This document shows, piece after piece, positions 1-6,899 of a DNA stretch of 13,007 nt. Source of the DNA: Halanaerobiales bacterium (GTDB taxonomy: Bacteria; Bacillota; Halanaerobiia; Halanaerobiales; JADQBU01). The DNA lies in assembly GCA_016278435.1 (NCBI GenBank), contig JADQBU010000351.1, positions 1 through 13,007 of the forward strand, given 5' to 3'. Under the pieces are notes generated by a model. It did not search any database. It was given only the letters and a program-made list of their open reading frames with translations, and was not told where the DNA came from. Position 1 is the first letter of the stretch. Each line of letters opens with the position of its first letter. The position numbers and the translations under genes were made by a program.

Positions 1-321
1 ACCAGTGGCTTATGGGATGATATAGTTAGTGAGTGGAACAACCGGATCAATAATTATTCTACGGCTGTAACAGTAGAAACTAATCAAGAAATTTTATTCA
101 AGGGAAAGAATGCTTTCAAGGTAGTGGCAAGTGGTCCCTTAACCCCGATGGGGGAGGAAGATGCCAGTACTGTTATTGATAGTATTAAATTAATGGGGCT
201 GGAGGTAGTAAATTTCGATAATGATACTGAATATGGAATAGTTTATTACACTACCCAGGATAAATATCAACAAATTCTTGAAATAGTTAATGAGATGGTA
301 GATTCCTTTGAATTTAATTAA
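1..321 (+). CDS. C-terminal part of an unidentified protein (5' end outside window)
   Basis: The frame is open from the first base to the TAA at 319-321, giving 106 residues with no start required inside the window. A GTG at 124 could initiate, but it has no Shine-Dalgarno sequence in front and coding sequence continues upstream, so I read this as a 5'-truncated gene. The visible part is soluble and acidic, with no membrane segment, and ends in a helix followed by DSFEFN. A closing pattern of this kind (helix, then SFxF) occurs in PsbP/DcrB-like lipoprotein domains, but that is only a hint and I do not recognise the family. The gene ends 64 bases before a bidirectional terminator and converges on the YlbF-family gene. 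Confidence 0.75.
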   Translation, partial: TSGLWDDIVSEWNNRINNYSTAVTVETNQEILFKGKNAFKVVASGPLTPMGEEDASTVIDSIKLMGLEVVNFDNDTEYGIVYYTTQDKYQQILEIVNEMVDSFEFN

Positions 322-378
322 TTATTGTTAAATACCATTAATAGCGTGAGGTAAATCATAGTGGAATAAATATAAAAT

Positions 379-410
379 AAAAAAAGGGGGGTTCGCCCCC
401 TCGTTTTTAT
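379..410. terminator. Bidirectional intrinsic terminator
   Basis: GGGGG (386-390) pairs with CCCCC (396-400) around the loop GTTCG. An A-run lies on the left (379-385) and TCGTTTTTATTT on the right, so the hairpin has a U-tract whichever strand is read. It sits between two convergent genes, 57 bases after the plus-strand stop and directly next to the stop of the minus-strand gene at 411, and probably serves both. Confidence 0.9.
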
Positions 411-752
411 TTATTCTTCTGTATTTTCACCACTTAGGACATTTGATATTGTTTGATTAACAGTTTGCATTACCTGGTTAAATTGCTGTTGTGCTTCCAT
501 AAATTCTTTTATCTTTTCATTGTTCTGCATTTTGGCTTGAAGTGCCTGTAGCTCCTGTTGCTGTTTTTGAGTGACCTGCTGGCCATTGGTCTGTGCCATC
601 TGTAATCTCTGTTGCTTTGACTGAAAATCATTTAGCAGGTTTTTAGCTGTTTCATCTTGATAGATAGCCTGTTCTGTTTCTTTCATTTCACTGTATTCTG
701 ATGAATCCATGATTTCTTCACCAAGAGCCTGAGCCTTTCCGATAATTGACAT
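411..752 (-). CDS. YlbF/YmcA (DUF964) family protein
   Basis: This 113-residue, all-helical, charged and Gln-rich protein has no signal peptide or membrane segment. Features seen include the N-terminal helix with AQALGEEI, a central DETAKNLLNDFQ, a Gln-rich coiled-coil stretch at about residues 44-75, and a C-terminal EAQQQFNQVMQTVNQ helix. These match the YlbF/YmcA family in length and pattern. In Bacillus subtilis, YlbF, YmcA and YaaT form a complex that modulates RNase Y processing and affects competence, sporulation and biofilm formation. Whether this paralogue does the same is not known. The ATG start is supported by GAGGTGA (762-768 on the minus strand) nine bases upstream. It lies downstream of the 890-1222 gene on the same strand, with a possible promoter of its own in the gap. 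Confidence 0.85.
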   Translation of the reverse strand: MSIIGKAQALGEEIMDSSEYSEMKETEQAIYQDETAKNLLNDFQSKQQRLQMAQTNGQQVTQKQQQELQALQAKMQNNEKIKEFMEAQQQFNQVMQTVNQTISNVLSGENTEE

Positions 753-804
753 ATAAATTTTTCACCTCAAATTTAAATATTTTTCTACTGTCACGTCCTA
801 TTTA

Positions 805-833
805 ACCTTAACATTTATAACAGTGTCTGTCAA
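805..833 (-). promoter_or_regulatory. Candidate promoter for the YlbF-family gene
   Basis: On the minus strand a perfect TTGACA (828-833) is followed after 17 bases by TAAGGT (805-810). This keeps only the key T, A and final T of the -10 consensus. The implied leader to the ATG at 752 is about 45 bases. The -35 is convincing and the -10 is weak. Confidence 0.4.
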
Positions 834-889
834 ATTGAGGATATTTGAGGTGGGTTTATGGAGACAGTTCTGTAAAGAATGAAAACTCT

Positions 890-1222
890 TTACTGAAGAT
901 TCATTTCACTCTTGCTCTTTTGTGGTGCTTGTAAGGCAAATTTTAAGCCGTCTGCTGTACTGGATAAGATATTAAGTGTGTTATTTAACATTGATGTATG
1001 TGAATTTAAGATTTCAAAGTATTTATCTAAAGTGTTGGCATTACCCATAACCAGTAGTATTAGAATTAAAAAAAGGATGTATTCCATATTATTATTCGGG
1101 GCAGGTTTGGATTGTTGATTTGATTTGTTCGAATTATTGGATGATTTATTTTTTTTCTCTTTAGATTCCTCTTCGTTTTTCCCTTCAACCTGGCCCTGAT
1201 CAAAATCATTATTTTCCGGCAA
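890..1222 (-). CDS. Small single-pass membrane protein of unknown function
   Basis: I do not recognise this protein. As called it has 110 residues. The first 45 are hydrophilic and low-complexity (many Glu/Lys, then Asn/Ser/Gln), and one hydrophobic segment follows at about residues 46-60 (MEYILFLILILLVMG). A helix-forming tail of about 45 residues contains SMLNNTLNILSS and ends in a Lys/Ser-rich stretch. The frame could open at a GTG at 1231, but the only SD-like sequence (AGAAGG, 1232-1237) touches that codon. It stands eight bases before an in-frame TTG at 1220-1222, so I prefer TTG. No terminator is visible after the stop, only a weak hairpin at 872-893 without a U-run, so read-through into the YlbF-family gene is possible. 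It is divergent from the TetR regulator. Confidence 0.65.
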   Translation of the reverse strand: MPENNDFDQGQVEGKNEEESKEKKNKSSNNSNKSNQQSKPAPNNNMEYILFLILILLVMGNANTLDKYFEILNSHTSMLNNTLNILSSTADGLKFALQAPQKSKSEMNLQ

Positions 1223-1292
1223 TATAAACACCTTCTTTCGTTTTATAAATAATATATGAATGATGTAATTTGACCGTGAATAGATATTTAAC

Positions 1293-1321
1293 TTGACAGG
1301 AAAAGGATATTTTGATATATT
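1293..1321 (+). promoter_or_regulatory. Strong sigma-A-type promoter of the TetR regulator
   Basis: TTGACA (1293-1298) is separated by exactly 17 bases from TATATT (1316-1321), a perfect -35 and a five-of-six -10. Transcription should begin near 1328, inside the palindrome at 1323-1340. This rules out the upstream in-frame ATG at 1326 as the translation start. Confidence 0.85.
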
Positions 1322-1322
1322 A

Positions 1323-1340
1323 TGAATGAATCATCATTCA
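1323..1340. promoter_or_regulatory. FadR-box-like operator 1 (autoregulation of tetR)
   Basis: TGAATGA-ATCA-TCATTCA is a perfect inverted repeat with 7-bp arms and a 4-bp centre. As I recall, the Bacillus FadR (YsiA) box is TGAATGAMTANTCATTCA, which this matches with one central mismatch. It lies directly after the -10 and spans the likely transcription start, the usual place for a TetR-family autorepressor. An isolated half-site TGAATGA also occurs at 1257-1263. Confidence 0.8.
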
Positions 1341-1361
1341 CCAAGAGGGGAACTGCAAGCT

Positions 1362-1934
1362 ATGGAAGAAAACAAAAAGGAACTGATCAGAAAAGCAGCC
1401 ATTAAAGTCATGGCCGAAATGGGATTTTATAATACGAAGGCTTCCCGTATTGCTGATGAAGCAGGTATAGCTGTGGGGACAATCTATAATTATTTCAATT
1501 CCAAGGAAGATATACTGGAATATATTTTTGCTGTAGAATTGGAAAAAAGAATGGTTTATCTGGAGCAGGTCAAGAATGTAGAGGCCGATTTCTGGGAAAA
1601 ACTCGAAATATTTTTAAGAAAGCATTTTAATGAGATCAAGGATAATCCAGATACCGGGAAAATCCTGGTCAGTGAAAAGGAATTTCCCCGTAAATCAGGT
1701 TCTAAAGCAATTGGAGATTATCTTTATGCTATACCGGATAAACTTGATTATCTGTTAACAGATGCTCTAAAAAATGGAGAAGTTAAAGAGTGTAATCCGG
1801 AGATTACTGCTGCTATTATCTTTGGTGCAATTCAGGGGGTAGTAGAAAAAGCGATTAAAAATGATAATCTAACATTACTTGATAGTGCACCTGAGGAATT
1901 ATTGAAGTTGTTGAAGAGGGGATTAAATATTTAA
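1362..1934 (+). CDS. TetR/AcrR-family transcriptional regulator, FadR (YsiA)-like
   Basis: The protein has 190 residues from the ATG at 1362. I chose this start because AGAGGGG (1344-1350) lies 11 bases before it and the promoter's transcription start is near 1328; the longer frame from 1326 would begin inside the operator. The N-terminal HTH occupies about residues 8-50, with ASRIADEAGIAVGTIYNYF as the recognition region and the family hallmark FNSKEDIL just after. The C-terminal half is helical, with DALKNGEVKE and IIFGAIQGVVEKAI, resembling the acyl-CoA-binding half of FadR-type regulators. In Bacillus, FadR represses fatty-acid degradation genes and is released by long-chain acyl-CoA. Two matching operators flank this gene, one at its own promoter and one ahead of the RND operon. 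It therefore probably represses itself and the exporter. The ligand is inferred. Confidence 0.9.
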   Translation: MEENKKELIRKAAIKVMAEMGFYNTKASRIADEAGIAVGTIYNYFNSKEDILEYIFAVELEKRMVYLEQVKNVEADFWEKLEIFLRKHFNEIKDNPDTGKILVSEKEFPRKSGSKAIGDYLYAIPDKLDYLLTDALKNGEVKECNPEITAAIIFGAIQGVVEKAIKNDNLTLLDSAPEELLKLLKRGLNI

Positions 1935-1951
1935 GAGAAGGAGGCTTTTTA

Positions 1952-1996
1952 TTGCGGAAAATGAATGACTGTTCATTCAGGGTGTGGTTGCAATGA
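1952..1996 (+). other. Possible 14-codon leader ORF with strong ribosome binding site
   Basis: AAGGAGG at 1938-1944, the best SD sequence in this stretch, is followed seven bases later by TTG (1952), then 13 more codons (MRKMNDCSFRVWLQ) and TGA at 1994-1996. The mini-ORF runs through the second operator and is in the same frame as the RND gene, but it stops 51 bases before it. It could be a leader peptide, a remnant of an earlier start, or chance. Confidence 0.25.
1962..1979. promoter_or_regulatory. FadR-box-like operator 2 (RND operon)
   Basis: TGAATGA-CTGT-TCATTCA has the same 7-bp arms and 4-bp spacing as operator 1, with only the centre differing. It lies 28 bases after the tetR stop and 69 bases before the RND start. 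Two copies around one regulator make a specific TetR-type binding site likely. Confidence 0.8.
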
Positions 1997-2016
1997 ATGT
2001 AATTTAAGAATAAATT
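1988..2016 (+). promoter_or_regulatory. Candidate promoter of the RND operon
   Basis: TTGCAA (1988-1993), a 17-base spacer and TAAATT (2011-2016) each match four of six consensus bases. The start would be near 2023, about 25 bases before the RND ATG. It lies just downstream of operator 2 and inside the larger inverted repeat at 1994-2022, so a bound regulator would block it. Read-through from the tetR promoter is also possible, as no terminator is seen in the gap. Confidence 0.4.
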
Positions 2017-2022
2017 CATTCA
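1994..2022. repeat. Imperfect 12-bp inverted repeat built on TGAATG...CATTCA
   Basis: TGAATG-T-AATTTA (1994-2006) pairs with TAAATTCATTCA (2011-2022) around the loop AGAA, with a single extra T in the left arm. The outer ends repeat the TGAATG/CATTCA sequence of the two operators but at wider spacing. It could be a third, weaker regulator site or an mRNA hairpin in the leader of the RND gene. Confidence 0.5.
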
Positions 2023-2047
2023 CAAATTTGTAAAAAGAGGGGGTTAT

Positions 2048-4351
2048 ATGGTGCAGAGGATTACAGAATTTGTACTTAAAAAGCCATTATTGGTTATGAT
2101 GATTTTGCTACTGATTACCGGGTTTTTTACATATTTTATAGTTGAGAAAGCGCGTATTGAAACAAATCTGGATAAATATATGCCGGAAGACCACCCTGCT
2201 TTCAAAAAGAGTAATTACTATGAAGATGTATTTAATATTGATGATGCCATTATAGTAGCAGTCAGCAATAAAGAGGGTATATATAATCAACATACACTGC
2301 AAAAAATCAATGATATAACTGAAGAAATCCAGAAGCTGAAAGGAATAAATCCGGCAGATGTCCGCAGTATTACAACAGCTGATAATATTACCGGGTCTGA
2401 CTTTGGCCTGGAAGTAGAACCTTTTATGAAAGGGATACCTGAAACTGAAAATGAAATAAAGAATTTACGAAAAAAGGTAGATGACAATGAAATGATCCGG
2501 GGTAGATTTATCTCTACGGATAACCAGTCGGCGCTGATTATGGCAGAGTTAAAAGATGATTCGATAGATAGGATGGCTCTTTATAACAGAGTCAAGGAAG
2601 TGCTGAAAGGAAAAGAGGGGCCGGAAGAGATTTATGTGGCAGGTCAACCTGTTGTTGAAGGAACACTGGCCAGCTTGATGCCCCGTGATATGAAAAAGAT
2701 GGTTCCTATTGTCATTCTTGTTATTGTTATAGTTCTGATGCTGACATTTGGTAATTTAAAAAGTACTCTTCTTACTCTGGGTGTGGTATTATTCAGTACC
2801 ATCTGGGCTTTCGGTCTAATGTCATTTCTGGGAATACCGGTTTATTCAGTATCCACCATGATACCGGTAATGCTGATTGCCCTCGGGGTAGCTGATGGGA
2901 TTCACCTCTTAAGCCACCTGCAGCAGCGAATCAGGAATGAGCCGGAACTGGGCCAGAAGGAAGCTATCAAAGATATGGTAGATCAACTCTGGAAGCCTGT
3001 TGTGATGACTTCAGTTACTACCGCGGTTGGTTTTATATCACTTTTGACTTCTGAAGTCTTTCCTATTAAATATTTTGGACTTTTTACAGCCTTTGGTGTG
3101 ATGGCGGCTATGGTCTTTTCCCTGTTCTTTATTCCAGCTGGCCTGCAGATTCTAAATTTACCGGCTAACAGGAAGAGAAAAGCCAGTAAACAGGGTAATT
3201 TTTTCTATAATCTGGCTGATCTGGTAACAGGTCATAAAAGGGTTATATTTGTTATTTCCGTGATAATCGTGATTCTGAGCCTGGTCGGGTTACAGCGGGT
3301 AGGGATAGATTCCAGCCTGTTGAGTAAATTTGCCAGAGACGAGGAGATAATTCAGGCCAATAATTTCATCAATGAGCATTTTGCTGGAACAACTAATTTA
3401 AATGTAATAATCGAAGCAGACCAGGATAATGAGCTCAAGAATCCAGAGTATTTAGAGACTGTCCAGAAACTCCAGGATGAACTGAAAGTGATGCCCGGTG
3501 TTGGGGATACCTTTGCCGTAACTGATTTTCTGCGTCGGATTAATAAGGTGATGAATGAGAATGATGAGCAGTATAACAGGATTCCTGGTTCCCGGGAACT
3601 GGTCGCCCAGTATCTATTATTATATTCAATGTCAGGAGACCCGGAAGAATTAAACCGGGTAATAGATTACAACTACCGCCGTTTAAATCTCAGGGTAAAT
3701 TTAAAAAGTGATAATGCTCGTTTAATCCGTAAAACAATAGAGAAAATCGATGAATTTGCTGCAGCAAGTAATATAGCTGATTTTAAGATCGATTATGCCG
3801 GTTCAGCCTATACCAATATGGTCTTTACAGATCTGATTCTGATCGGACAGGTAAAGAGTCTGGTAATCTCATTAATTGGAGTTGTAATCTTGCTGGGATT
3901 ACTTTTCCGCAGTACAGTAGCAGGTATCCTGGGAAGTCTACCGATTGCAATAACGGCAGTGATTAACTTTGGCGTGATGGGAATTTTGAATATCTCATTG
4001 AATACAACAACTGCTCTGATTTCAAGTATAGTAGTGGGGATGGGTATAGATTATTCTATTCATCTGCTGTCAAAATATAGACGGTATGGACAACTTGGCC
4101 TGGATAAGATGGAGACAGCTCGTAAAACCATGAATCAATCCGGTCGGGCTATCGCTTTTAATGCTCTGGTAGTAATCTCGGGATTTTTGGTTCTGCTCTT
4201 TTCCAGTTTTCCTCCCAACAGGGAACTGGGATGGTTGGTCTCTTTATCGATGTTCAATAGTTTTCTATTAACTTTGACTCTCGTAGTAGCTTTAATCGAT
4301 AAGTATCAACCTGACTTTATATTTGGAAAGAGAGGTAAACTTAATAATTAG
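2048..4351 (+). CDS. RND superfamily (MMPL/HAE3-type) exporter
   Basis: This 767-residue inner-membrane permease is a full two-half RND protein. TM1 is at about residues 13-32, a large extracytoplasmic loop at 34-216, and TM2-6 between 218 and 368. TM7 is at about 398-416, a second loop runs to about 600, and TM8-12 lie between 604 and 751. The proton-relay positions are visible in both halves: Asp283 in GVADGIH (TM4) and Asp668 in GMGIDYSIH (TM10). Family members are proton-driven exporters of hydrophobic molecules and lipids, and some HAE3 members work with lipid-carrying periplasmic proteins. SD AGAGGGGG (2036-2043) sits four bases before the ATG; a GTG one codon later would have a more normal spacing. 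It is the first gene of a three-gene unit with a LolA-like protein and an outer-membrane barrel. The substrate is unknown. Confidence 0.9.
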   Translation: MVQRITEFVLKKPLLVMMILLLITGFFTYFIVEKARIETNLDKYMPEDHPAFKKSNYYEDVFNIDDAIIVAVSNKEGIYNQHTLQKINDITEEIQKLKGINPADVRSITTADNITGSDFGLEVEPFMKGIPETENEIKNLRKKVDDNEMIRGRFISTDNQSALIMAELKDDSIDRMALYNRVKEVLKGKEGPEEIYVAGQPVVEGTLASLMPRDMKKMVPIVILVIVIVLMLTFGNLKSTLLTLGVVLFSTIWAFGLMSFLGIPVYSVSTMIPVMLIALGVADGIHLLSHLQQRIRNEPELGQKEAIKDMVDQLWKPVVMTSVTTAVGFISLLTSEVFPIKYFGLFTAFGVMAAMVFSLFFIPAGLQILNLPANRKRKASKQGNFFYNLADLVTGHKRVIFVISVIIVILSLVGLQRVGIDSSLLSKFARDEEIIQANNFINEHFAGTTNLNVIIEADQDNELKNPEYLETVQKLQDELKVMPGVGDTFAVTDFLRRINKVMNENDEQYNRIPGSRELVAQYLLLYSMSGDPEELNRVIDYNYRRLNLRVNLKSDNARLIRKTIEKIDEFAAASNIADFKIDYAGSAYTNMVFTDLILIGQVKSLVISLIGVVILLGLLFRSTVAGILGSLPIAITAVINFGVMGILNISLNTTTALISSIVVGMGIDYSIHLLSKYRRYGQLGLDKMETARKTMNQSGRAIAFNALVVISGFLVLLFSSFPPNRELGWLVSLSMFNSFLLTLTLVVALIDKYQPDFIFGKRGKLNN

Positions 4352-4380
4352 TATTAAAACCAAACAGGAGGTAGAGAGAA

Positions 4381-5172
4381 ATGAAATTAATGCAAAAGTT
4401 AACTATATTATTTCTACTGATAAGCCTGCTCGCCGGGATATATCCGGGAGTGATTACAGCGGCAGATATTACAGGTAGAGAGATCATGGAAAAGGTTTAT
4501 AACCGGACTGAAGGTGATAGCCGGCAGTCCAGGCTAAAGATGGTTTTGATAAATAAATTTGGGGATGAGCGAATCAGGGAGATCGAACAGTATGAAAAAA
4601 GTTTTGGCCAGATTGAAAAAAAGATTATGTTCTTTATCTCCCCCCAGGATGTCCGGGGGACCTCATTTATGAACTGGAGTTATGTTGATAAACGTAGTGA
4701 TGATCAGTGGATTTATCTGCCGGCACTGAGGAAGGTTAAAAGAATATCGGCTGAAAACAGAAGTGACAATTTTATGGGTTCGGATTTCACCTATGATGAT
4801 CTGGGAGACAGGAACCTGAACGAAGATAAACACCAGTTACTCAGGGAGGAGGAACTGAAAGGGGAGGAATGTTATGTTATTAAGAGTGTCCCGGTAGAAG
4901 AAGATTACATATATAGCCGGACTGTTACCTGGGTTATCAAGGATAAATGGATTGGCTTAAAAAAGGAATTTTATGACAGGGAGGGTAAGCTACTTAAAGT
5001 ACTTGAGAATAAAGAATATAAAGAGGTTGATGGGATTTTGACCATTTTTAACAGTGAGATGCATAATGTTCAAAGTGATCACCGGACCAGGATACAGTTG
5101 AGTAATGTCAGTTACAATATCGATGTAACAGAAGATATGTTTACAGAGAGAATGATGAAAAGGGGATTATAA
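4381..5172 (+). CDS. Outer membrane lipoprotein-sorting (LolA-like) periplasmic protein
   Basis: The protein has 263 residues with an N-terminal signal peptide (KLMQK, hydrophobic core to about 24, probable cleavage near Ala27/Ala28, no lipobox Cys). The mature part has the hallmarks of the COG2834/LolA-like family often encoded beside MMPL exporters: DVRGTSFMNWSY at about 90-101, DDQWIYLPALRKVKRIS at about 107-123, and FMGSDFTYDDL at about 131-141. These proteins have an open beta-barrel half-shell that carries lipids or lipid-modified cargo across the periplasm. Here it would link the RND pump and the outer-membrane barrel. SD AGGAGGT (4366-4372) lies eight bases before the ATG. The gap from the exporter stop is 29 bases, so they are surely co-transcribed. 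Confidence 0.85.
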   Translation: MKLMQKLTILFLLISLLAGIYPGVITAADITGREIMEKVYNRTEGDSRQSRLKMVLINKFGDERIREIEQYEKSFGQIEKKIMFFISPQDVRGTSFMNWSYVDKRSDDQWIYLPALRKVKRISAENRSDNFMGSDFTYDDLGDRNLNEDKHQLLREEELKGEECYVIKSVPVEEDYIYSRTVTWVIKDKWIGLKKEFYDREGKLLKVLENKEYKEVDGILTIFNSEMHNVQSDHRTRIQLSNVSYNIDVTEDMFTERMMKRGL

Positions 5173-5256
5173 CCTGAATTGTGTCAATGGAACATTTTTC
5201 TGATAACAAAGTACCGTATGACATAATCAGTTAGAATCCACGGGAGGTTGATATTT

Positions 5257-6474
5257 ATGTTTATGAAAAGAAAGATTGGGATTATTACTGTGACAGCATT
5301 ATTATTGTTAGTCCTGGTAGCCGGTCAGGGCCTGGCGCGTCCGGCATATGTGGCAGGAAAACTAACCAATTATATTAGTTACAATCTGGATGAAGATAGT
5401 AATAGTGACCTTTCCCTGGCCCTGGATTTCGAGATAGAAAAAGATATAGGCCCTGGTGAGCTTTATCTTAATCCATTAATAACTTATAATTTTGAAGTTG
5501 ATGAAGGAGATATCGAATTAAAGGAAGGGTACTACGACCTTTATTTTAACAAATTTGATCTCAGGTTAGGGAAACAGCGGGTTACCTGGGGGAAGGCTGA
5601 TGGATTGATAGTTACTAATCTTATTAACCCACCTGATTTAAAACATTATCCGGTAGTTGAATATGGAGATCAGTTTCAGAATATAAATGCTGCGAGGGCA
5701 AATATTTATCTGGGTGCTGATAACCTGGAAGTAATCTGGATTCCTGAATTTAAAGCAGCAGTTTTTGACCAGGGTATATTTTCTGATAGTATTAAGGATA
5801 AATTAAATCTACCGGGTAATATTAAAATTAATCCGGCAGAAAAGTTAGAATCTAAACTGGAAAACAGTGAAGTTGCTGTAAGATATTCTTCACTGGGTTC
5901 AAAATACGATTATGAGCTGGCTGCCGCTTATCTCTGGGATGACAGACCTACAATGCATATAAATCCAGCAACGATGAAAGTATCACAGCATTATCACCGG
6001 CTGCCTTTGGTGGGGGGGAGTATCAGCACAGCCCGTGGCCCCTTTGTTTTCAGGGGAGAGACAGCTTATATGATAGGAAAATATTTTAACATCAGAAAAT
6101 TTACTGAGTATCCAGATGGGACCGTGCAGAGAGATATATTAAAATGGTTGTTTGGAATCGATTATACCCGGGGGGATTATCTTTACAGCCTGCAGTTTTT
6201 GCAGGAGGCAGTACTTGACTATGAAGAGAATATTATTCAGGATGAGTTTAGTAATACTGCTACCTTATTGATTAAAAGGGATTTTTTGCGCAGCACTCTT
6301 TCCACAGAGCTGAACTTTTATTATGCTCTTGCACAGGAGGAGTTGTGGGCTAAACCCCGGATTAGCTATGATTATTCTGATAGAGTAAATATTAAAGCAG
6401 GGTTAGATTATGCCCTTGAAGGTGGGAGAATGAGGGATAATGCACTTTTCCTACAGACCGAGTTTCTTTTTTAA
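5257..6474 (+). CDS. Outer membrane beta-barrel protein, DUF1302-like
   Basis: The protein has 405 residues from the ATG at 5257. The frame also opens at a TTG at 5248, but that codon directly adjoins the SD GGGAGG (5242-5247), so the ATG nine bases after it is the better start. The signal peptide has MKRK at residues 3-6, a hydrophobic core at 7-22 and likely cleavage near GLA27. The rest alternates in short amphipathic strands with many Tyr/Asp and no long hydrophobic helix, and the final residues FLQTEFLF end in Phe, as expected for the BAM beta-signal. RLGKQRVTWGKADG (103-116) with NPPD soon after resembles DUF1302 barrels, which in Proteobacteria are encoded with a LolA-like DUF1329 protein and an MMPL exporter. 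It should be the outer-membrane component of this system. Family assignment is by pattern memory. Confidence 0.7.
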   Translation: MFMKRKIGIITVTALLLLVLVAGQGLARPAYVAGKLTNYISYNLDEDSNSDLSLALDFEIEKDIGPGELYLNPLITYNFEVDEGDIELKEGYYDLYFNKFDLRLGKQRVTWGKADGLIVTNLINPPDLKHYPVVEYGDQFQNINAARANIYLGADNLEVIWIPEFKAAVFDQGIFSDSIKDKLNLPGNIKINPAEKLESKLENSEVAVRYSSLGSKYDYELAAAYLWDDRPTMHINPATMKVSQHYHRLPLVGGSISTARGPFVFRGETAYMIGKYFNIRKFTEYPDGTVQRDILKWLFGIDYTRGDYLYSLQFLQEAVLDYEENIIQDEFSNTATLLIKRDFLRSTLSTELNFYYALAQEELWAKPRISYDYSDRVNIKAGLDYALEGGRMRDNALFLQTEFLF

Positions 6475-6516
6475 GGCACAAAAGAAGTGTAAATTAAAAA
6501 ATCTTTAACTTTGAGG

Positions 6517-6538
6517 CCGGGAGTTTTCCCGGTTTTTC
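6517..6538 (+). terminator. Intrinsic terminator of the RND/LolA-like/barrel operon
   Basis: CCGGGA (6517-6522), loop GTTT, TCCCGG (6527-6532), then TTTTTC. It is a compact GC-rich stem with a U-tract, 43 bases after the barrel stop. Confidence 0.9.
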
Positions 6539-6673
6539 TGTTATTGAGTAATTTCCTGATATAATTTTGCTATTACTGATTTTGCCAGAAGAAGAGACTG
6601 TGATAAATATCAAGGGAAAAAGTAGCGAATTATGTTAGAATATAATTATTACAGCTGATTGTGAGGAGTTTTT

Positions 6674-6895
6674 ATGTTAAATAAATCCAGCAAACTAATT
6701 CTGATAACACTGATTTTATTAACATTTCTGGCTGCCAGTAGTTTTGTTATTGTCTATTTAAAGAATTCGATTCAGGGAGATGCCCGAGTTTTCACTGGTA
6801 ATGTTTGACCTGGCAGGCGAGCAGATACTGCTCTATATAAAGCTAAAGATAGCGGGAGAAACCGGACTGAGGTTATCAGAGCTGATTTAGATTAA
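6674..6895 (+). pseudogene. Remnant of a membrane-anchored GGDEF (diguanylate cyclase) gene
   Basis: An ATG at 6674, with GAGGAG (6663-6668) five bases upstream and TATAAT at 6641-6646, opens 44 codons. They encode MLNKSSK followed by a hydrophobic segment (about residues 8-29), and end in TGA at 6806-6808. Reading on in the same frame gives RRADTALYKAKDSGRNR, then TAA at 6893-6895. This is the typical end of a GGDEF domain (ADxALYxAKxxGRNR). The two ends of one sensor-type diguanylate cyclase are thus joined with most of the sensor and all catalytic parts, including GGDEF itself, missing. A large internal deletion plus one stop explains this. It cannot make cyclic-di-GMP. It lies four bases from the convergent stop of the second TetR gene. 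Confidence 0.8.
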
Positions 6896-6899
6896 AGCC

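Noticed and set aside
872..893. Hairpin GTAAAG...CTTTAC as terminator of the 890-1222 gene
   Set aside because: Weak AT-rich stem with a 10-base loop, no U-tract, and it overlaps the stop codon.
912..1118. Plus-strand open frame opposite the small membrane protein
   Set aside because: It mirrors the minus-strand gene, lacks an SD, and the minus-strand reading gives a plausible membrane protein.
1326..1361. Upstream in-frame ATG extending the TetR regulator by 12 residues
   Set aside because: It lies within the operator and at about the transcription start, with no ribosome binding site. The ATG at 1362 has AGAGGGG upstream and gives a normal TetR N-terminus.
5248..5256. TTG start for the barrel protein
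   Set aside because: The SD GGGAGG directly adjoins this codon; the ATG at 5257 has correct spacing.
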